Of a stretch of 64,000 nt of DNA, positions 44,583 to 53,486 are shown piece after piece (positions within the stretch are counted from its first letter, which is position 1; every line of letters begins with the position of its first letter). The notes beneath the pieces are model-generated. The model had not been told where the DNA came from and did not search any database. It saw only the letters and a program-made list of their open reading frames with translations. Source of the DNA: Ketobacter sp964016105 (GTDB lineage Bacteria; Pseudomonadota; Gammaproteobacteria; Pseudomonadales; Ketobacteraceae); the NCBI GenBank assembly GCA_964016105.1, contig CAXHEX010000005.1, forward strand, positions 238,822 to 302,821. The letters are read 5' to 3'. The translations under genes were made by a program, and so were the position numbers.

Positions 44583-46812
44583 TCATATCCACCTTCTGGA
44601 ATCCACGGGGCAGCTTGTTACCTCGGCGCCCACGCTCTCCCAAATAGTGTTCAAGGTCAGCGAACTTAAGGCCAATGTGACGCTTACCAGCGTGGACTTT
44701 GAGCTGATCTTTTTCTGCCATCACCACCACATCAACCACAAATTCCTCCCTGCTTTCCACCCTGGCACCGGGAATGCTAATAATCTTGTTGCCTTTGCCT
44801 TTTGCCAGCTGCGGTAATTCCGTAGCTGGGAACATCAACATGCGGCCTTCATTGGTTACCGCCACCACATACTGGCTATCTAAATCCTGCACCAGCTTGG
44901 GTTGCAGTACTCGACTGCCCTTGGGCAGATTGATAAACGCCTTGCCATTTTTATTTCGCGTTTGAGCATCGCCCAAGGTTCCAATAAACCCATAACCCGC
45001 ATCGCTGGCCATCAAACAGAGCTGACTGTCCACTCCCATCAGCACGCCATCAAAAGTGGCGCCGGAAGGGGGCGATAGCCGGGCAGAAAGCGGTTCACCC
45101 TGGCCACGGGCCGAAGGTAAGGTATGGGCAGGAAGCGCATAACTGCGCCCGGTACTGTCTATGAAAATTGCATTTTGATTGGATTTCCCTAGGGCCGAGG
45201 CCTTATATTCATCACCGGATTTATAGTTTAAACCCACTGCGTCTACTTCGTGGCCTTTAGCGGCCCGAACCCAACCCTTTTTAGACAACACCACAGTCAC
45301 TGGGTCCGCCGACACCAGCTCTGTTTCGTCAATGGCTTTGGCTTCCCCACGCATGACAATGGGCGAGCGGCGCTCATCACCGTATTTGTCCATGTCTTCG
45401 CGAATTTCTTTGACAATGAGTTTTTTCAGCTTGGCATTGGAATTTAAAATAGCTTCCAAATTTTTACGCTCGGCTTCTAACTCATCCTGCTCAGCTTTGA
45501 TTTTGAATTCTTCCAGCTTAGCCAGGTTTCGCAAGCGGATATTGAGTATGGCTTCTGCCTGAATATCGCTGATACCAAAGCGTTCCACCATCACCGGTTT
45601 AGGTTGATCTTCAGTACGAATAATATGAATCACTTCATCTATATTCAAATACGCAATCAACAAGCCTTCCAAAATGTGCAAACGATCCAGCACCTTGTCG
45701 AGACGGTACTGCAAACGCCTACGCACAGTAGTGATTCGAAACTCCAGCCATTCGCTAAGCATGTCATGGAGACCCTTCACCGCGGGTCGACCATCGTTAC
45801 CAATCATGTTCATGTTCACACGATAGGTGCGTTCCAAGTCGGTAGTGGCAAACAAATGACTCATTAGCGCATCCACATCGATACGATTAGAACGGGGAGT
45901 CACCACCAAGCGGGTTGGATTCTCATGATCGGATTCATCCCGTAGATCACTGACCATGGGCAGCTTTTTCTTGTTCATTTGATCGGCAATTTGTTCCAGC
46001 ACTTTATTGCCAGATACCTGATGGGGCAAGGCTGTAATCACCACATCGCCCTCTTCCATCACGTAGCGCGCGCGCATACGCAAGGAACCACGCCCTGTCA
46101 CATACATTTTAATGATGTCATTGCGGGGGGTGATGATCTCTGCACTGGTGGGGAAGTCAGGCCCCTGAACAATGTCGCAAAGATCATCCACAGAACAGCC
46201 AGGATCCTGCAATAGTTTGATGCAGGCTTCCCCCACCTCGTTAAGGTTATGGGGGGGAATGTCCGTGGACATACCCACCGCAATACCCATGGCTCCATTC
46301 AGCAAAACATTGGGCAACCGTGAAGGTAGAATAGTGGGCTCTTCCAGGGAGCCATCAAAGTTGGGTTGCCACTCCACTGTGCCTTGACCCAATTCACCCA
46401 ACAATACGTCGGCATAGGGTGCCAGACGAGACTCGGTGTAACGCATGGCGGCAAAGGATTTTGGATCATCTGGCGACCCCCAGTTACCCTGGCCATCCAC
46501 TAAGGGGTATCGATAGGAAAATGATTGGGCCATTAACACCATGGCTTCATAACAGGCGCTATCGCCATGGGGATGGTATTTACCCAACACATCCCCCACC
46601 GTACGGGCGGACTTTTTATGTTTCGAACTGGCCTTGAGGCCTAACTCAGACATGGCGTAGATGATACGCCGTTGGACCGGTTTCAGACCGTCCCCCAGGG
46701 ATGGCAGCGCGCGATCCAGGATGACGTACATGGAGTAATCCAGATAGGCGCGCTCGGTATATTCTTTCAGAGGTTGGCGTTCAATGCCTTCAAAATCGAT
46801 GGGTTGAGTCAT
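44569..46812 (-). CDS. parC: DNA topoisomerase IV subunit A ParC
   Basis: ParC with ParE decatenates daughter chromosomes. The 747-residue product has the winged-helix/tower region starting YAMSELGLKASSKHKKSART, the quinolone-resistance region GKYHPHGDSACYEAMV and the catalytic tyrosine in MRYTESRLAPY (about residue 127). A C-terminal beta-pinwheel follows with repeats such as ARGQGEPLSARL and LAKGKGNKIISIP. The QRDR residues Ser and Glu in HGDSACYE are the sensitive-type residues. parE is not in the window. Synteny with serB agrees with Pseudomonas. Confidence 0.97.
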   Translation of the reverse strand: MTQPIDFEGIERQPLKEYTERAYLDYSMYVILDRALPSLGDGLKPVQRRIIYAMSELGLKASSKHKKSARTVGDVLGKYHPHGDSACYEAMVLMAQSFSYRYPLVDGQGNWGSPDDPKSFAAMRYTESRLAPYADVLLGELGQGTVEWQPNFDGSLEEPTILPSRLPNVLLNGAMGIAVGMSTDIPPHNLNEVGEACIKLLQDPGCSVDDLCDIVQGPDFPTSAEIITPRNDIIKMYVTGRGSLRMRARYVMEEGDVVITALPHQVSGNKVLEQIADQMNKKKLPMVSDLRDESDHENPTRLVVTPRSNRIDVDALMSHLFATTDLERTYRVNMNMIGNDGRPAVKGLHDMLSEWLEFRITTVRRRLQYRLDKVLDRLHILEGLLIAYLNIDEVIHIIRTEDQPKPVMVERFGISDIQAEAILNIRLRNLAKLEEFKIKAEQDELEAERKNLEAILNSNAKLKKLIVKEIREDMDKYGDERRSPIVMRGEAKAIDETELVSADPVTVVLSKKGWVRAAKGHEVDAVGLNYKSGDEYKASALGKSNQNAIFIDSTGRSYALPAHTLPSARGQGEPLSARLSPPSGATFDGVLMGVDSQLCLMASDAGYGFIGTLGDAQTRNKNGKAFINLPKGSRVLQPKLVQDLDSQYVVAVTNEGRMLMFPATELPQLAKGKGNKIISIPGARVESREEFVVDVVVMAEKDQLKVHAGKRHIGLKFADLEHYLGERGRRGNKLPRGFQKVDMIEVV

Positions 46813-46920
46813 AATGTTTGCTTTTATTCGCTCTAATGCTTTACACGTGTATGCAATCTGCCTTCATTCTAATCGATGATAGGGAAAAAACCAGATTTGA
46901 TTCAGTGGCTTAATAGCGAC

Positions 46921-47622
46921 CTAGCTGGACTCACCTTGGCGCTGTTTTTCTAATCGCTCTAGAACGGCAGCCCCATGATGTTCAGTGCCTTTAATGCCGA
47001 CGTTTATCAAACGCTGATCCAAATCGCCACCGTCCAGCTCCGCATCGATTTCAATTAAGGCCTGTTGACAGTCCCACCGCCTACGATTCTGCTGCTGGAT
47101 GCTGGCCAGAGAACTATCTAATTCTTTTAGAGAAACCGAAAGTCCCGCTGAATGACCACGCAAGCCACCAATGGCGTGTTGAGCACTTTGATTGGCCCGG
47201 GCCACATCCAACTGGCGCTGATGGTTTTGAATGGCACGCACGGCAACTCGAAGCTCACCCTTAAGCTGGTTTTTTTGCTTCAACAAGTACGTCTGTTGCT
47301 GTTGTTGCTCTTTGAGCACCATTTCATCATCGGCGATTAATTGGGCCAGCTCTTCAGCCAGACCTTGCTCACCCTTTTCCATGGCCGCCAGTGTTTGTTG
47401 CTCTCGCCGCAGTATGTGCTGATGGAGTAATTCGTTGTGAGCGCTCAATTGCTTGTATTGGGCCATAACCGTTGCCAACTGCTGTTTGGCTCCTGACACC
47501 ACACGCTCCGCATCTCTTATCTCCTGCTGGAATATTTTCATGCTATTTTCTTCCACTAACTTTTCCACAGGAGCATTGGTAGTGGCTCTAACCAAGGTGT
47601 TAAATTTATCCCACAAGCTCAT
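46921..47622 (-). CDS. PspA/IM30-family protein
   Basis: This coiled-coil, membrane-associated protein belongs to the phage-shock/ESCRT-III-like superfamily. The 233-residue product is almost all helix, with the family start MSLWDKFNTLVRATTNAPVE, long Gln/Glu/Lys heptads (about 30-140) and a shorter C-terminal helical part. Relatives bind anionic membrane lipids and maintain the inner membrane. No pspF, pspB or pspC is adjacent. Instead the YiaAB-like membrane protein lies five bases upstream, suggesting a two-gene unit. A function in envelope stress is inferred from family. Confidence 0.82.
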   Translation of the reverse strand: MSLWDKFNTLVRATTNAPVEKLVEENSMKIFQQEIRDAERVVSGAKQQLATVMAQYKQLSAHNELLHQHILRREQQTLAAMEKGEQGLAEELAQLIADDEMVLKEQQQQQTYLLKQKNQLKGELRVAVRAIQNHQRQLDVARANQSAQHAIGGLRGHSAGLSVSLKELDSSLASIQQQNRRRWDCQQALIEIDAELDGGDLDQRLINVGIKGTEHHGAAVLERLEKQRQGESS

Positions 47623-47627
47623 GACGA

Positions 47628-47897
47628 CTACTCCGCGTATTCTTGAATCAGTTGTTTCGTTTTCGCCTCGGATATCTTGTTAATGAGACGTTGATTTTCA
47701 TGGCTATCCCGCAAGGTTTTAGAAAGTGTGATGGTGGAACTCACCAGGAACAGCGCGCAAACACCCAGGTAACCCTTGATTAAAAAATCAATGGGGGCAA
47801 TGAGGATGCCTGCCCCGGTAGCCAGCAAAGCCACTACAAAAGACGCCTTTACAAAGAAAAGCCAACTGGCGGAATTGTCTTGAATATTTTCGATCAT
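47628..47897 (-). CDS. YiaA/YiaB-like two-helix membrane protein
   Basis: From the ATG at 47897 (GGAG about nine bases upstream) the product has 89 residues with two membrane helices (FFVKASFVVALLATGAGILI and GYLGVCALFLVSSTI) followed by SKTLRDSHENQRL. The KTLRD after the second helix is the mark of the YiaAB two-helix family. A longer frame from 47999 only adds unconserved residues. It precedes the PspA-like gene by five bases. Its role is unknown; the pairing with PspA suggests an inner-membrane anchor or sensor for it. Confidence 0.74.
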   Translation of the reverse strand: MIENIQDNSASWLFFVKASFVVALLATGAGILIAPIDFLIKGYLGVCALFLVSSTITLSKTLRDSHENQRLINKISEAKTKQLIQEYAE

Positions 47898-48047
47898 CTT
47901 AAATATCTCCAGATTGTGAACAAGCTCAGCATGTCCAAACTTGCAGATATTCACAATGATTCCAGAAATAGTATTGAACGCTGCCACCCAAAGTATCAAT
48001 CCACGATACCAGCACCACTCACTCCATCAACTCGATGGATAATGATC

Positions 48048-50093
48048 TCAACGAAAGGGTGATGAATACCAAACCCCCTGCCCCAAACGTGGTTCCAACT
48101 TGAACCTATACCAACGTCCAGGGGGCGCCACCGGAGGATGAAACCAACGCAAATAGTAGCGCGCCATACCCTGCTCTCTTTCTTCTGCCATTGCCACCTG
48201 CAGATCGTAACCTTGGTCATTTACCGGTGCACCCCGGGAATCAAGAAAATCCACAAAATGCTCACCATCGTCGCTAACCTGAATTGATGCCAACGGCTTG
48301 TGCAATTCCAATGTGGAAGGCCCCACATCGGAATAGTACAATTGCCAATGGGGCTCATTGTCCAAACTTGCACCCACGAAAACAGGCGCTTGTAGCTGGG
48401 TACGCTTACCCTTAACTTCTTTCACAGCGGGATAGTAACGTTTGCTGGCTAATTCAAAACGCCAGCTTCGGGGCAAATCAACGTGACTTGAATCAGCCTG
48501 CATTTTACTTACCAGCCGAGCAGATTGCGTTGCCAAAAATTGGCTGGTATTGGGACCATACAAAGTATGTCCACCTTCATACCACTGGGCAGAATACTCT
48601 TCCCAAGTGGTGCTATAGCCCATATAGCCATTGGCATGGCCAGCGATCACGGTGTGAGTGGGCGGATCTGACAACTCAGCTTCCACTGCTTGCGCAACTC
48701 TATTCCCTGCCTCCAGGCTCAGCTCAAAAGGTAGCCCCAGCAACAGTAATTCATTTATTTGCATGGCACTCAAGGTCAGTAAATGTGGAAAATGATATGG
48801 CTTTAGCATCATGGCTTGCAGCTTCGACAGCAACCATCTTTTCTCACCATGACAATCGTTTAGTCCATCATCCGGCCAGCCACGCTGGAACGTGGGGATA
48901 TAAGATACGGGAAACCACTCATCACCATGGGCCGCCCCCATCAAGGCTGTGCCCACAACTGCTCGCTCACACAGCAAGCCATGCTGCTGGGAAGAAAGAT
49001 TTAGCACATCAATTTCTGCCATGGCGGATTTAATATCCACTTGATCGGTGAGCTGAGGCTGCAGACTAAGAAACAAATCCCAAGCCCCATCTGACATGAG
49101 CTGGCCTATACGCCTTGCTTCCTGATCCCCCCTTAAGGCCTCTCGATGGTTAGGATTATTGTCACCATGATTGGCGCCAAAGGGGCCATGAATGGGCTGC
49201 CACGGTGGCCCATAGTACTGAGTAATGCGGCTTTCCAGCTTCCTTGCAAAAAAAGCCCAAACATCACCATGATAAGGTGCAGTGAAGGGGGGAATAGCCG
49301 TCCCATGAATTGCGAAGGTTGAAAATGCCCCCAAGGGTAGATACTCGCCATCTTCTGTTTTACCGTCCAATCGTACCAAAGTAATAGTAGGATTAATGGC
49401 TCTTAAGGCCGCCTCATCGGTCTGTTGCTTGTCCACCACGTTTTGGTTTAACACATAGGCACCCATGGAACGATTTTTAGTAGCGCCATACAAATCAGAA
49501 CTACCAATAGCCAACTTCGCTGGTCTCCGATTATGGTATGCGTCTATTACGGCGGAGGTGATTTGCTTAACCAAAAAGGCAAAAAGATCCGGATCAAAAC
49601 CCGGAGAATTAGATCCAAATGCATTATAGAAATCACTGCCAAAATACTGACCAGGGCCACTGTGAGTATGGGTGGCATATAGGGTTAAATTGTGAAAAGC
49701 CACATCAGTGACCTGTGCTATCTCACTGGCCACCTTCCGATGCAGCACAACAGAACTGGCGGGAAGATCCACCTGTACAATAGCCACCGACTCACCGGAG
49801 GTGGGGTTTAAATAAAAAGCCCTTGCCTTGAGCCGCGTGCGAAAGCCGTCTGCAGACTTGGCCATTGCGCCGTAACCCATTTTTGGCAATCCTATGGGTG
49901 GCGTAATATCGGAGACAGCAACGCCCGCCAAGAGGGTATCGGCATCTTCACTGTACAATGGCTTATGCCATTGAATATCCAGTTGCGTGGTGGGGAAAAA
50001 CCAAAAAGGCCTCATAATGTACAAACCCACACTCACACAGGCAACCAGCAATGCCACAGTGGCAAACGCAACCATTTTCACAGTTTTCTTCAC
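48048..50093 (-). CDS. Neutral/alkaline ceramidase-family protein, apparently without the active-site serine
   Basis: The 681-residue protein has one N-terminal hydrophobic segment (VAFATVALLVACVSVGLYIM). The neutral ceramidase catalytic fold follows: LLAGVAVSDITPPIGLPKMGYG, the zinc-ligand block THTHSGPGQYFGSDFYN (about 140-156) and STFAIHGTAIPPF. Where ceramidases carry NVGDVSPN or NAGNLSPN with the nucleophile serine, this protein reads ANHGDNNPN, with Asn in its place, followed by a matching RRIGQLMSDGAWDLF. C-terminal Ig-like and jelly-roll regions are present (ERYYPAVKE-like segments). It may be a hydrolase using another residue or a binding protein. YiaAB/pspA lie 150 bases downstream. 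Confidence 0.8.
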   Translation of the reverse strand: MKKTVKMVAFATVALLVACVSVGLYIMRPFWFFPTTQLDIQWHKPLYSEDADTLLAGVAVSDITPPIGLPKMGYGAMAKSADGFRTRLKARAFYLNPTSGESVAIVQVDLPASSVVLHRKVASEIAQVTDVAFHNLTLYATHTHSGPGQYFGSDFYNAFGSNSPGFDPDLFAFLVKQITSAVIDAYHNRRPAKLAIGSSDLYGATKNRSMGAYVLNQNVVDKQQTDEAALRAINPTITLVRLDGKTEDGEYLPLGAFSTFAIHGTAIPPFTAPYHGDVWAFFARKLESRITQYYGPPWQPIHGPFGANHGDNNPNHREALRGDQEARRIGQLMSDGAWDLFLSLQPQLTDQVDIKSAMAEIDVLNLSSQQHGLLCERAVVGTALMGAAHGDEWFPVSYIPTFQRGWPDDGLNDCHGEKRWLLSKLQAMMLKPYHFPHLLTLSAMQINELLLLGLPFELSLEAGNRVAQAVEAELSDPPTHTVIAGHANGYMGYSTTWEEYSAQWYEGGHTLYGPNTSQFLATQSARLVSKMQADSSHVDLPRSWRFELASKRYYPAVKEVKGKRTQLQAPVFVGASLDNEPHWQLYYSDVGPSTLELHKPLASIQVSDDGEHFVDFLDSRGAPVNDQGYDLQVAMAEEREQGMARYYLRWFHPPVAPPGRWYRFKLEPRLGQGVWYSSPFR

Positions 50094-50260
50094 AATAACT
50101 TTTAGGCACCTCTGAAATTGCGCTGATTAAGACCAACGGCCATGGTAACAAAGCCGCTAGACCTGCACTAATGTAAATTTAGTCAACAACTGACCCAAAG
50201 CATGGCAAAGTTTTTAGATTAGACGCATTTTATAGAGACTACATTAAGGACAGCTCCCCA

Positions 50261-51751
50261 ATGGGCGAAGATATTAGCCAAGATAAATTCAGCCAACAGG
50301 ACTTTGATCGGTTTAATCAAAAACTTCGTCATAATTTGCAGGCACTAAAACAGGTTCTTGCTTTTCCTGGATTTGGAGTTGGAGAAGATTCCTTGGGAGC
50401 AGAATTGGAATTTTATTTGATTGACAAGCAGGGAGCGCCGGCTCCCTGTAATCAACTGGTTTTGGATCACGCGAAAAACCCGCAGCTTACCCCTGAACTG
50501 AATCAATTCAATATCGAATACAATCTTTTACCACAGCTGCTGAAAGGAAGCCCCTTTCTCGCGTTTGAGCAAGAACTGCGACGTGCCATAGCTGGAACCA
50601 ATTCCATTGCATCTCAGTTTCAGGCAGAGCTGATTGCTATCGGCATACTACCCACCCTCATTCCAGATCAGTTTGGCCACCATAACATGACCGACCAGCC
50701 TCGCTACCGGGCTATGGATAACGCCTTAAGAAAGCTCAGAGGTGGCCCCTTCAACATCGACATTGATGGCAAGCCCCCACTCAACCTGCAATGGGACGAT
50801 GTCACGCTGGAAGGTGCCACCACGTCGTTTCAATTACACTGGAAACTCAACCCTGATCAGTTCACCAATGCTTTTAATGCCATTCAGTTGGTTACCCCAA
50901 TCGCGCTGGCTCTAGCAGCGAACTCCCCTACCTTATTTGGACACGAACTTTGGGACGAAACCCGAATAGCCCTGTTTAAACAATCCATTGATTGCCGTAA
51001 CACGGGAGAAAATCGGCCCAAATACCCACCACGGGTTTATTTCGGTAACGGTTGGATACAACAGGGGCCTTTGGAGCTATTCGCCTCAACTGTTGCGCTG
51101 TTTCCAGCCATCATGCCGGAATTAAGTGAAGAAGACCCTCTTAAGTGTGTTGAGGTGGGCAAGCTGCCTCAATTACATGAGCTAAAAATCCATCAGGGCA
51201 GCACATGGCCGTGGAATCGTGCGATCTACGACCAACAAAATGAAGGGCATGTGCGCATCGAGGCCCGCGCGCTGCCCGCAGGCCCCACCCTTCAGGACAT
51301 GAGCGCCAATGCCGCTTTTCTATTGGGATGCGCCCTGGCTTTAAGGGATTCAATGCCTAGCCGCATAAATATAATGCCCTTCAAATACGCCGAGGACAAT
51401 TTTTACCGCGCAGCCCAATACAGCTTAAATGCAAAACTACTGTGGCCTTCCTCCAGCCAGGTTAAAGTAATTGAATACCCCATGCTGGAATTGGCTCAAC
51501 TGCTTCTTCCTCTGGCCACCGATGCACTGCTGGAAGCTGGTCTTGATGAAACTGAGTGCTCACGACTCATGGGCATAATTGCAGACAGGATCCAGCTTCG
51601 TTTGAATGGCGCTTTCTGGCAGAAATCACAAACTCGACTTCTTTTGGAAAAGGGCAGCAGCCCTACAGAAGCCTTCAACCTTATGCTCAATCAATACAGG
51701 AACCAATTTTATTCCGAGAAACCCCTTAGTCAGTGGGAATATCTAAAATGA
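50261..51751 (+). CDS. Glutamate-cysteine ligase family 2 (GCS2-type carboxylate-amine ligase)
   Basis: The 496-residue product belongs to the GCS2 superfamily of ATP-dependent ligases that make gamma-glutamyl or similar amides. Recognisable segments are GAELEFYLID near the N-terminus, FNIEYNLLPQLLKGSPF, ATTSFQLHWKLNPDQF and ALAANSPTLFGHELWDETRIALFKQS, and the later HVRIEARALPAGPTL. The second substrate is not defined by sequence. It overlaps the next gene (AstE/ASPA family) by four bases in an ATGA arrangement, so ligase and deacylase are made together. It begins with ATG at 50261, with AAGGA about 14 bases upstream. Confidence 0.85.
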   Translation: MGEDISQDKFSQQDFDRFNQKLRHNLQALKQVLAFPGFGVGEDSLGAELEFYLIDKQGAPAPCNQLVLDHAKNPQLTPELNQFNIEYNLLPQLLKGSPFLAFEQELRRAIAGTNSIASQFQAELIAIGILPTLIPDQFGHHNMTDQPRYRAMDNALRKLRGGPFNIDIDGKPPLNLQWDDVTLEGATTSFQLHWKLNPDQFTNAFNAIQLVTPIALALAANSPTLFGHELWDETRIALFKQSIDCRNTGENRPKYPPRVYFGNGWIQQGPLELFASTVALFPAIMPELSEEDPLKCVEVGKLPQLHELKIHQGSTWPWNRAIYDQQNEGHVRIEARALPAGPTLQDMSANAAFLLGCALALRDSMPSRINIMPFKYAEDNFYRAAQYSLNAKLLWPSSSQVKVIEYPMLELAQLLLPLATDALLEAGLDETECSRLMGIIADRIQLRLNGAFWQKSQTRLLLEKGSSPTEAFNLMLNQYRNQFYSEKPLSQWEYLK

Positions 51752-52779
51752 ACCTAGACAACCCTCACCTGAGATACTGGTACAACCCCGAACCTGGAAA
51801 GCTAGGTGAAACCGTTGAGCAGTTTCTTCAAAACTTGGCGGGCCCAACATTGATTCATATTGCTGGAAAAGATCGCCAGCGCAAGCGGGCTATTAGTACC
51901 CTGCTTCACGGTAACGAGCCATCGGGCACTCGCGCTTTGTTTCGCTGGCTCAAACAAAAACCAGAGCCCGCTGTGGATATTTTGTGTATTTTTGGATCTG
52001 TGAAGACGGCTCTGGTTAGCCCGGTGTTTTTTTATCGACAACTACCGGGGGAAGGTGATCTGAATCGTTGTTTTAAAGAGCCTTATATCAGTAAACAGGG
52101 CCTGCTGGCGAAAGCCATTCTGGATACGCTAGTACACCACCAACCGGAAGCACTCATAGATATTCATAACACTTCTGGAATGGGGCCTTCTTTTTCCGTC
52201 GCCATTAGGCAGGACAAACAGCATGAGGCCCTCACCAGCTTGTTTACCGAACGAATGTTAATTACGGAGCTACGCCTGGGTGCCCTGTTTGAATTTAGTG
52301 AGCGCAACGTACCCACGGTTACCATTGAATGTGGGGGCAGCCAGGACCCTCGAGCAGACCAAATTGCGTACGATGGTATTCTGCGTTATGTGAATGAAAA
52401 CCAGGTGCTACGCCCCCCCGATACCGATTGGGAATTAGAAGTGCTGCACGAACCGGTAAGACTGGAGCTGGAGCCAGGGACCGAAATTTGTTATCGAGAA
52501 GCGATGGATGAGAGAGCCGACATTACTCTTCCACCGGATGTGGAGCGACATAATTTTGGCCGCATTAACACCAATGATCTACTTGGTTGGGTTAACCCCA
52601 ACAGCTGGCATAAACTTAAGCTACACACCAGCTCCGGTGAAAATATAAAACAGGAATATCTAAAACTGGATGGAAATGGGCTTTACCCGGCGCAACCCCT
52701 CAAATTATTTATGATCACCACCAACCCCTTGATAGCCAAAAGCGACTGTGTTTTTTACGCGGTTAAAGACGAGGAGTAA
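51748..52779 (+). CDS. Succinylglutamate desuccinylase / aspartoacylase family zinc hydrolase
   Basis: The family hydrolyses N-acyl amino acids or related amides using one zinc ion. The product of about 343 residues has HGNEPSGTRALFRWL (first His and Glu ligands), DIHNTSGMGPSFSV (third ligand His) and TIECGGSQDPRA with the catalytic Glu. The ATG at 51748 overlaps the GCS2 gene stop by four bases; the GTG at 51733 is an unlikely longer start. It is not in an arginine-catabolism ast operon. Together with the ligase it probably forms a make-and-break pair for an amide compound, by inference from the coupling. Confidence 0.86.
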   Translation: MNLDNPHLRYWYNPEPGKLGETVEQFLQNLAGPTLIHIAGKDRQRKRAISTLLHGNEPSGTRALFRWLKQKPEPAVDILCIFGSVKTALVSPVFFYRQLPGEGDLNRCFKEPYISKQGLLAKAILDTLVHHQPEALIDIHNTSGMGPSFSVAIRQDKQHEALTSLFTERMLITELRLGALFEFSERNVPTVTIECGGSQDPRADQIAYDGILRYVNENQVLRPPDTDWELEVLHEPVRLELEPGTEICYREAMDERADITLPPDVERHNFGRINTNDLLGWVNPNSWHKLKLHTSSGENIKQEYLKLDGNGLYPAQPLKLFMITTNPLIAKSDCVFYAVKDEE

Positions 52780-52787
52780 CAGGGAAA

Positions 52788-53312
52788 CTAATCAGTGGTC
52801 TCAATCATGGATGCCACGTTGGGCCCAGGCACCCCTTGGTAAGTTTCGAACTTGGCTTGAAAAAACCAGACGCAGAATGCAATTGCTCCTGCCATGGCGG
52901 CCAACTGTAGAACCCCTATCCGCTGTGGTGACTTACGCACCTGATTGCGCTGCCCATGGCCACTGCGCATACGCGTGGCATGGCGAGCATTTCTAATCAC
53001 CGGCGGCTTGGGAGTTAGCTCTTTGTGCATGGTAGGCACCTGCAGAGACATGGTGCCGGCTCGCTCTTTTAAACCATGGAGAGGGGCGGGCTTTATTTGA
53101 CAATCCACCCCCATCCCCAAAAGGTCCGATTTCACCATCCAAGCATCACGATGCGGCAAGCTCTCTTGGGTTATGGGCGCGCGGTTCTGTAACAACGCAT
53201 CAACCTCTTGCTCGCTGGCATTCATACTATTGGCTAGCGTAAGCCTGACTGTTTCCAAATCATAGCCGGGTTTGATACCCAGAATGGTAAGCCTAAACTT
53301 GGGCGATGACAT
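52788..53312 (-). CDS. Membrane-anchored protein of unknown function
   Basis: From the ATG at 53312 the product has 174 residues. An N-terminal domain (FRLTILGIKPGYDLETVRLTLANSM, about 1-75) resembles a ferredoxin-like or acetylornithine-type small alpha/beta domain but is not recognised. A basic Arg/His-rich linker follows, then one hydrophobic helix (about 140-160; VLQLAAMAGAIAFCVWFF) near the C-terminus. This suggests a cytoplasmic domain tethered to the membrane at its C-terminal end. A longer frame from 53372 exists, but no better ribosome site was seen. It is convergent with the deacylase gene, eight bases apart. Confidence 0.65.
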   Translation of the reverse strand: MSSPKFRLTILGIKPGYDLETVRLTLANSMNASEQEVDALLQNRAPITQESLPHRDAWMVKSDLLGMGVDCQIKPAPLHGLKERAGTMSLQVPTMHKELTPKPPVIRNARHATRMRSGHGQRNQVRKSPQRIGVLQLAAMAGAIAFCVWFFQAKFETYQGVPGPNVASMIETTD

Positions 53313-53486
53313 TGATCGCGCCCCCAGAAAAATCTCTCTATTCAGTTGGCGACATGATAAAACATTTGCCACTTCAAACTGTGGACTCCCTCAATTTTTT
53401 GGAATGATTTGACAAAATTGGTCAACAAGCCACCAAAATTTCCTTTAAAAACCCCGCCATCCGAACGTAGACATAACGTATCCCCA

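Noticed and set aside
44359..44817. 152-codon plus-strand frame across the lipoprotein/parC junction
   Set aside because: Antisense to two supported genes and without recognisable features.
51141..51353. Minus-strand open frame inside the GCS2 gene
   Set aside because: Shadow of a well-supported gene in the other strand.
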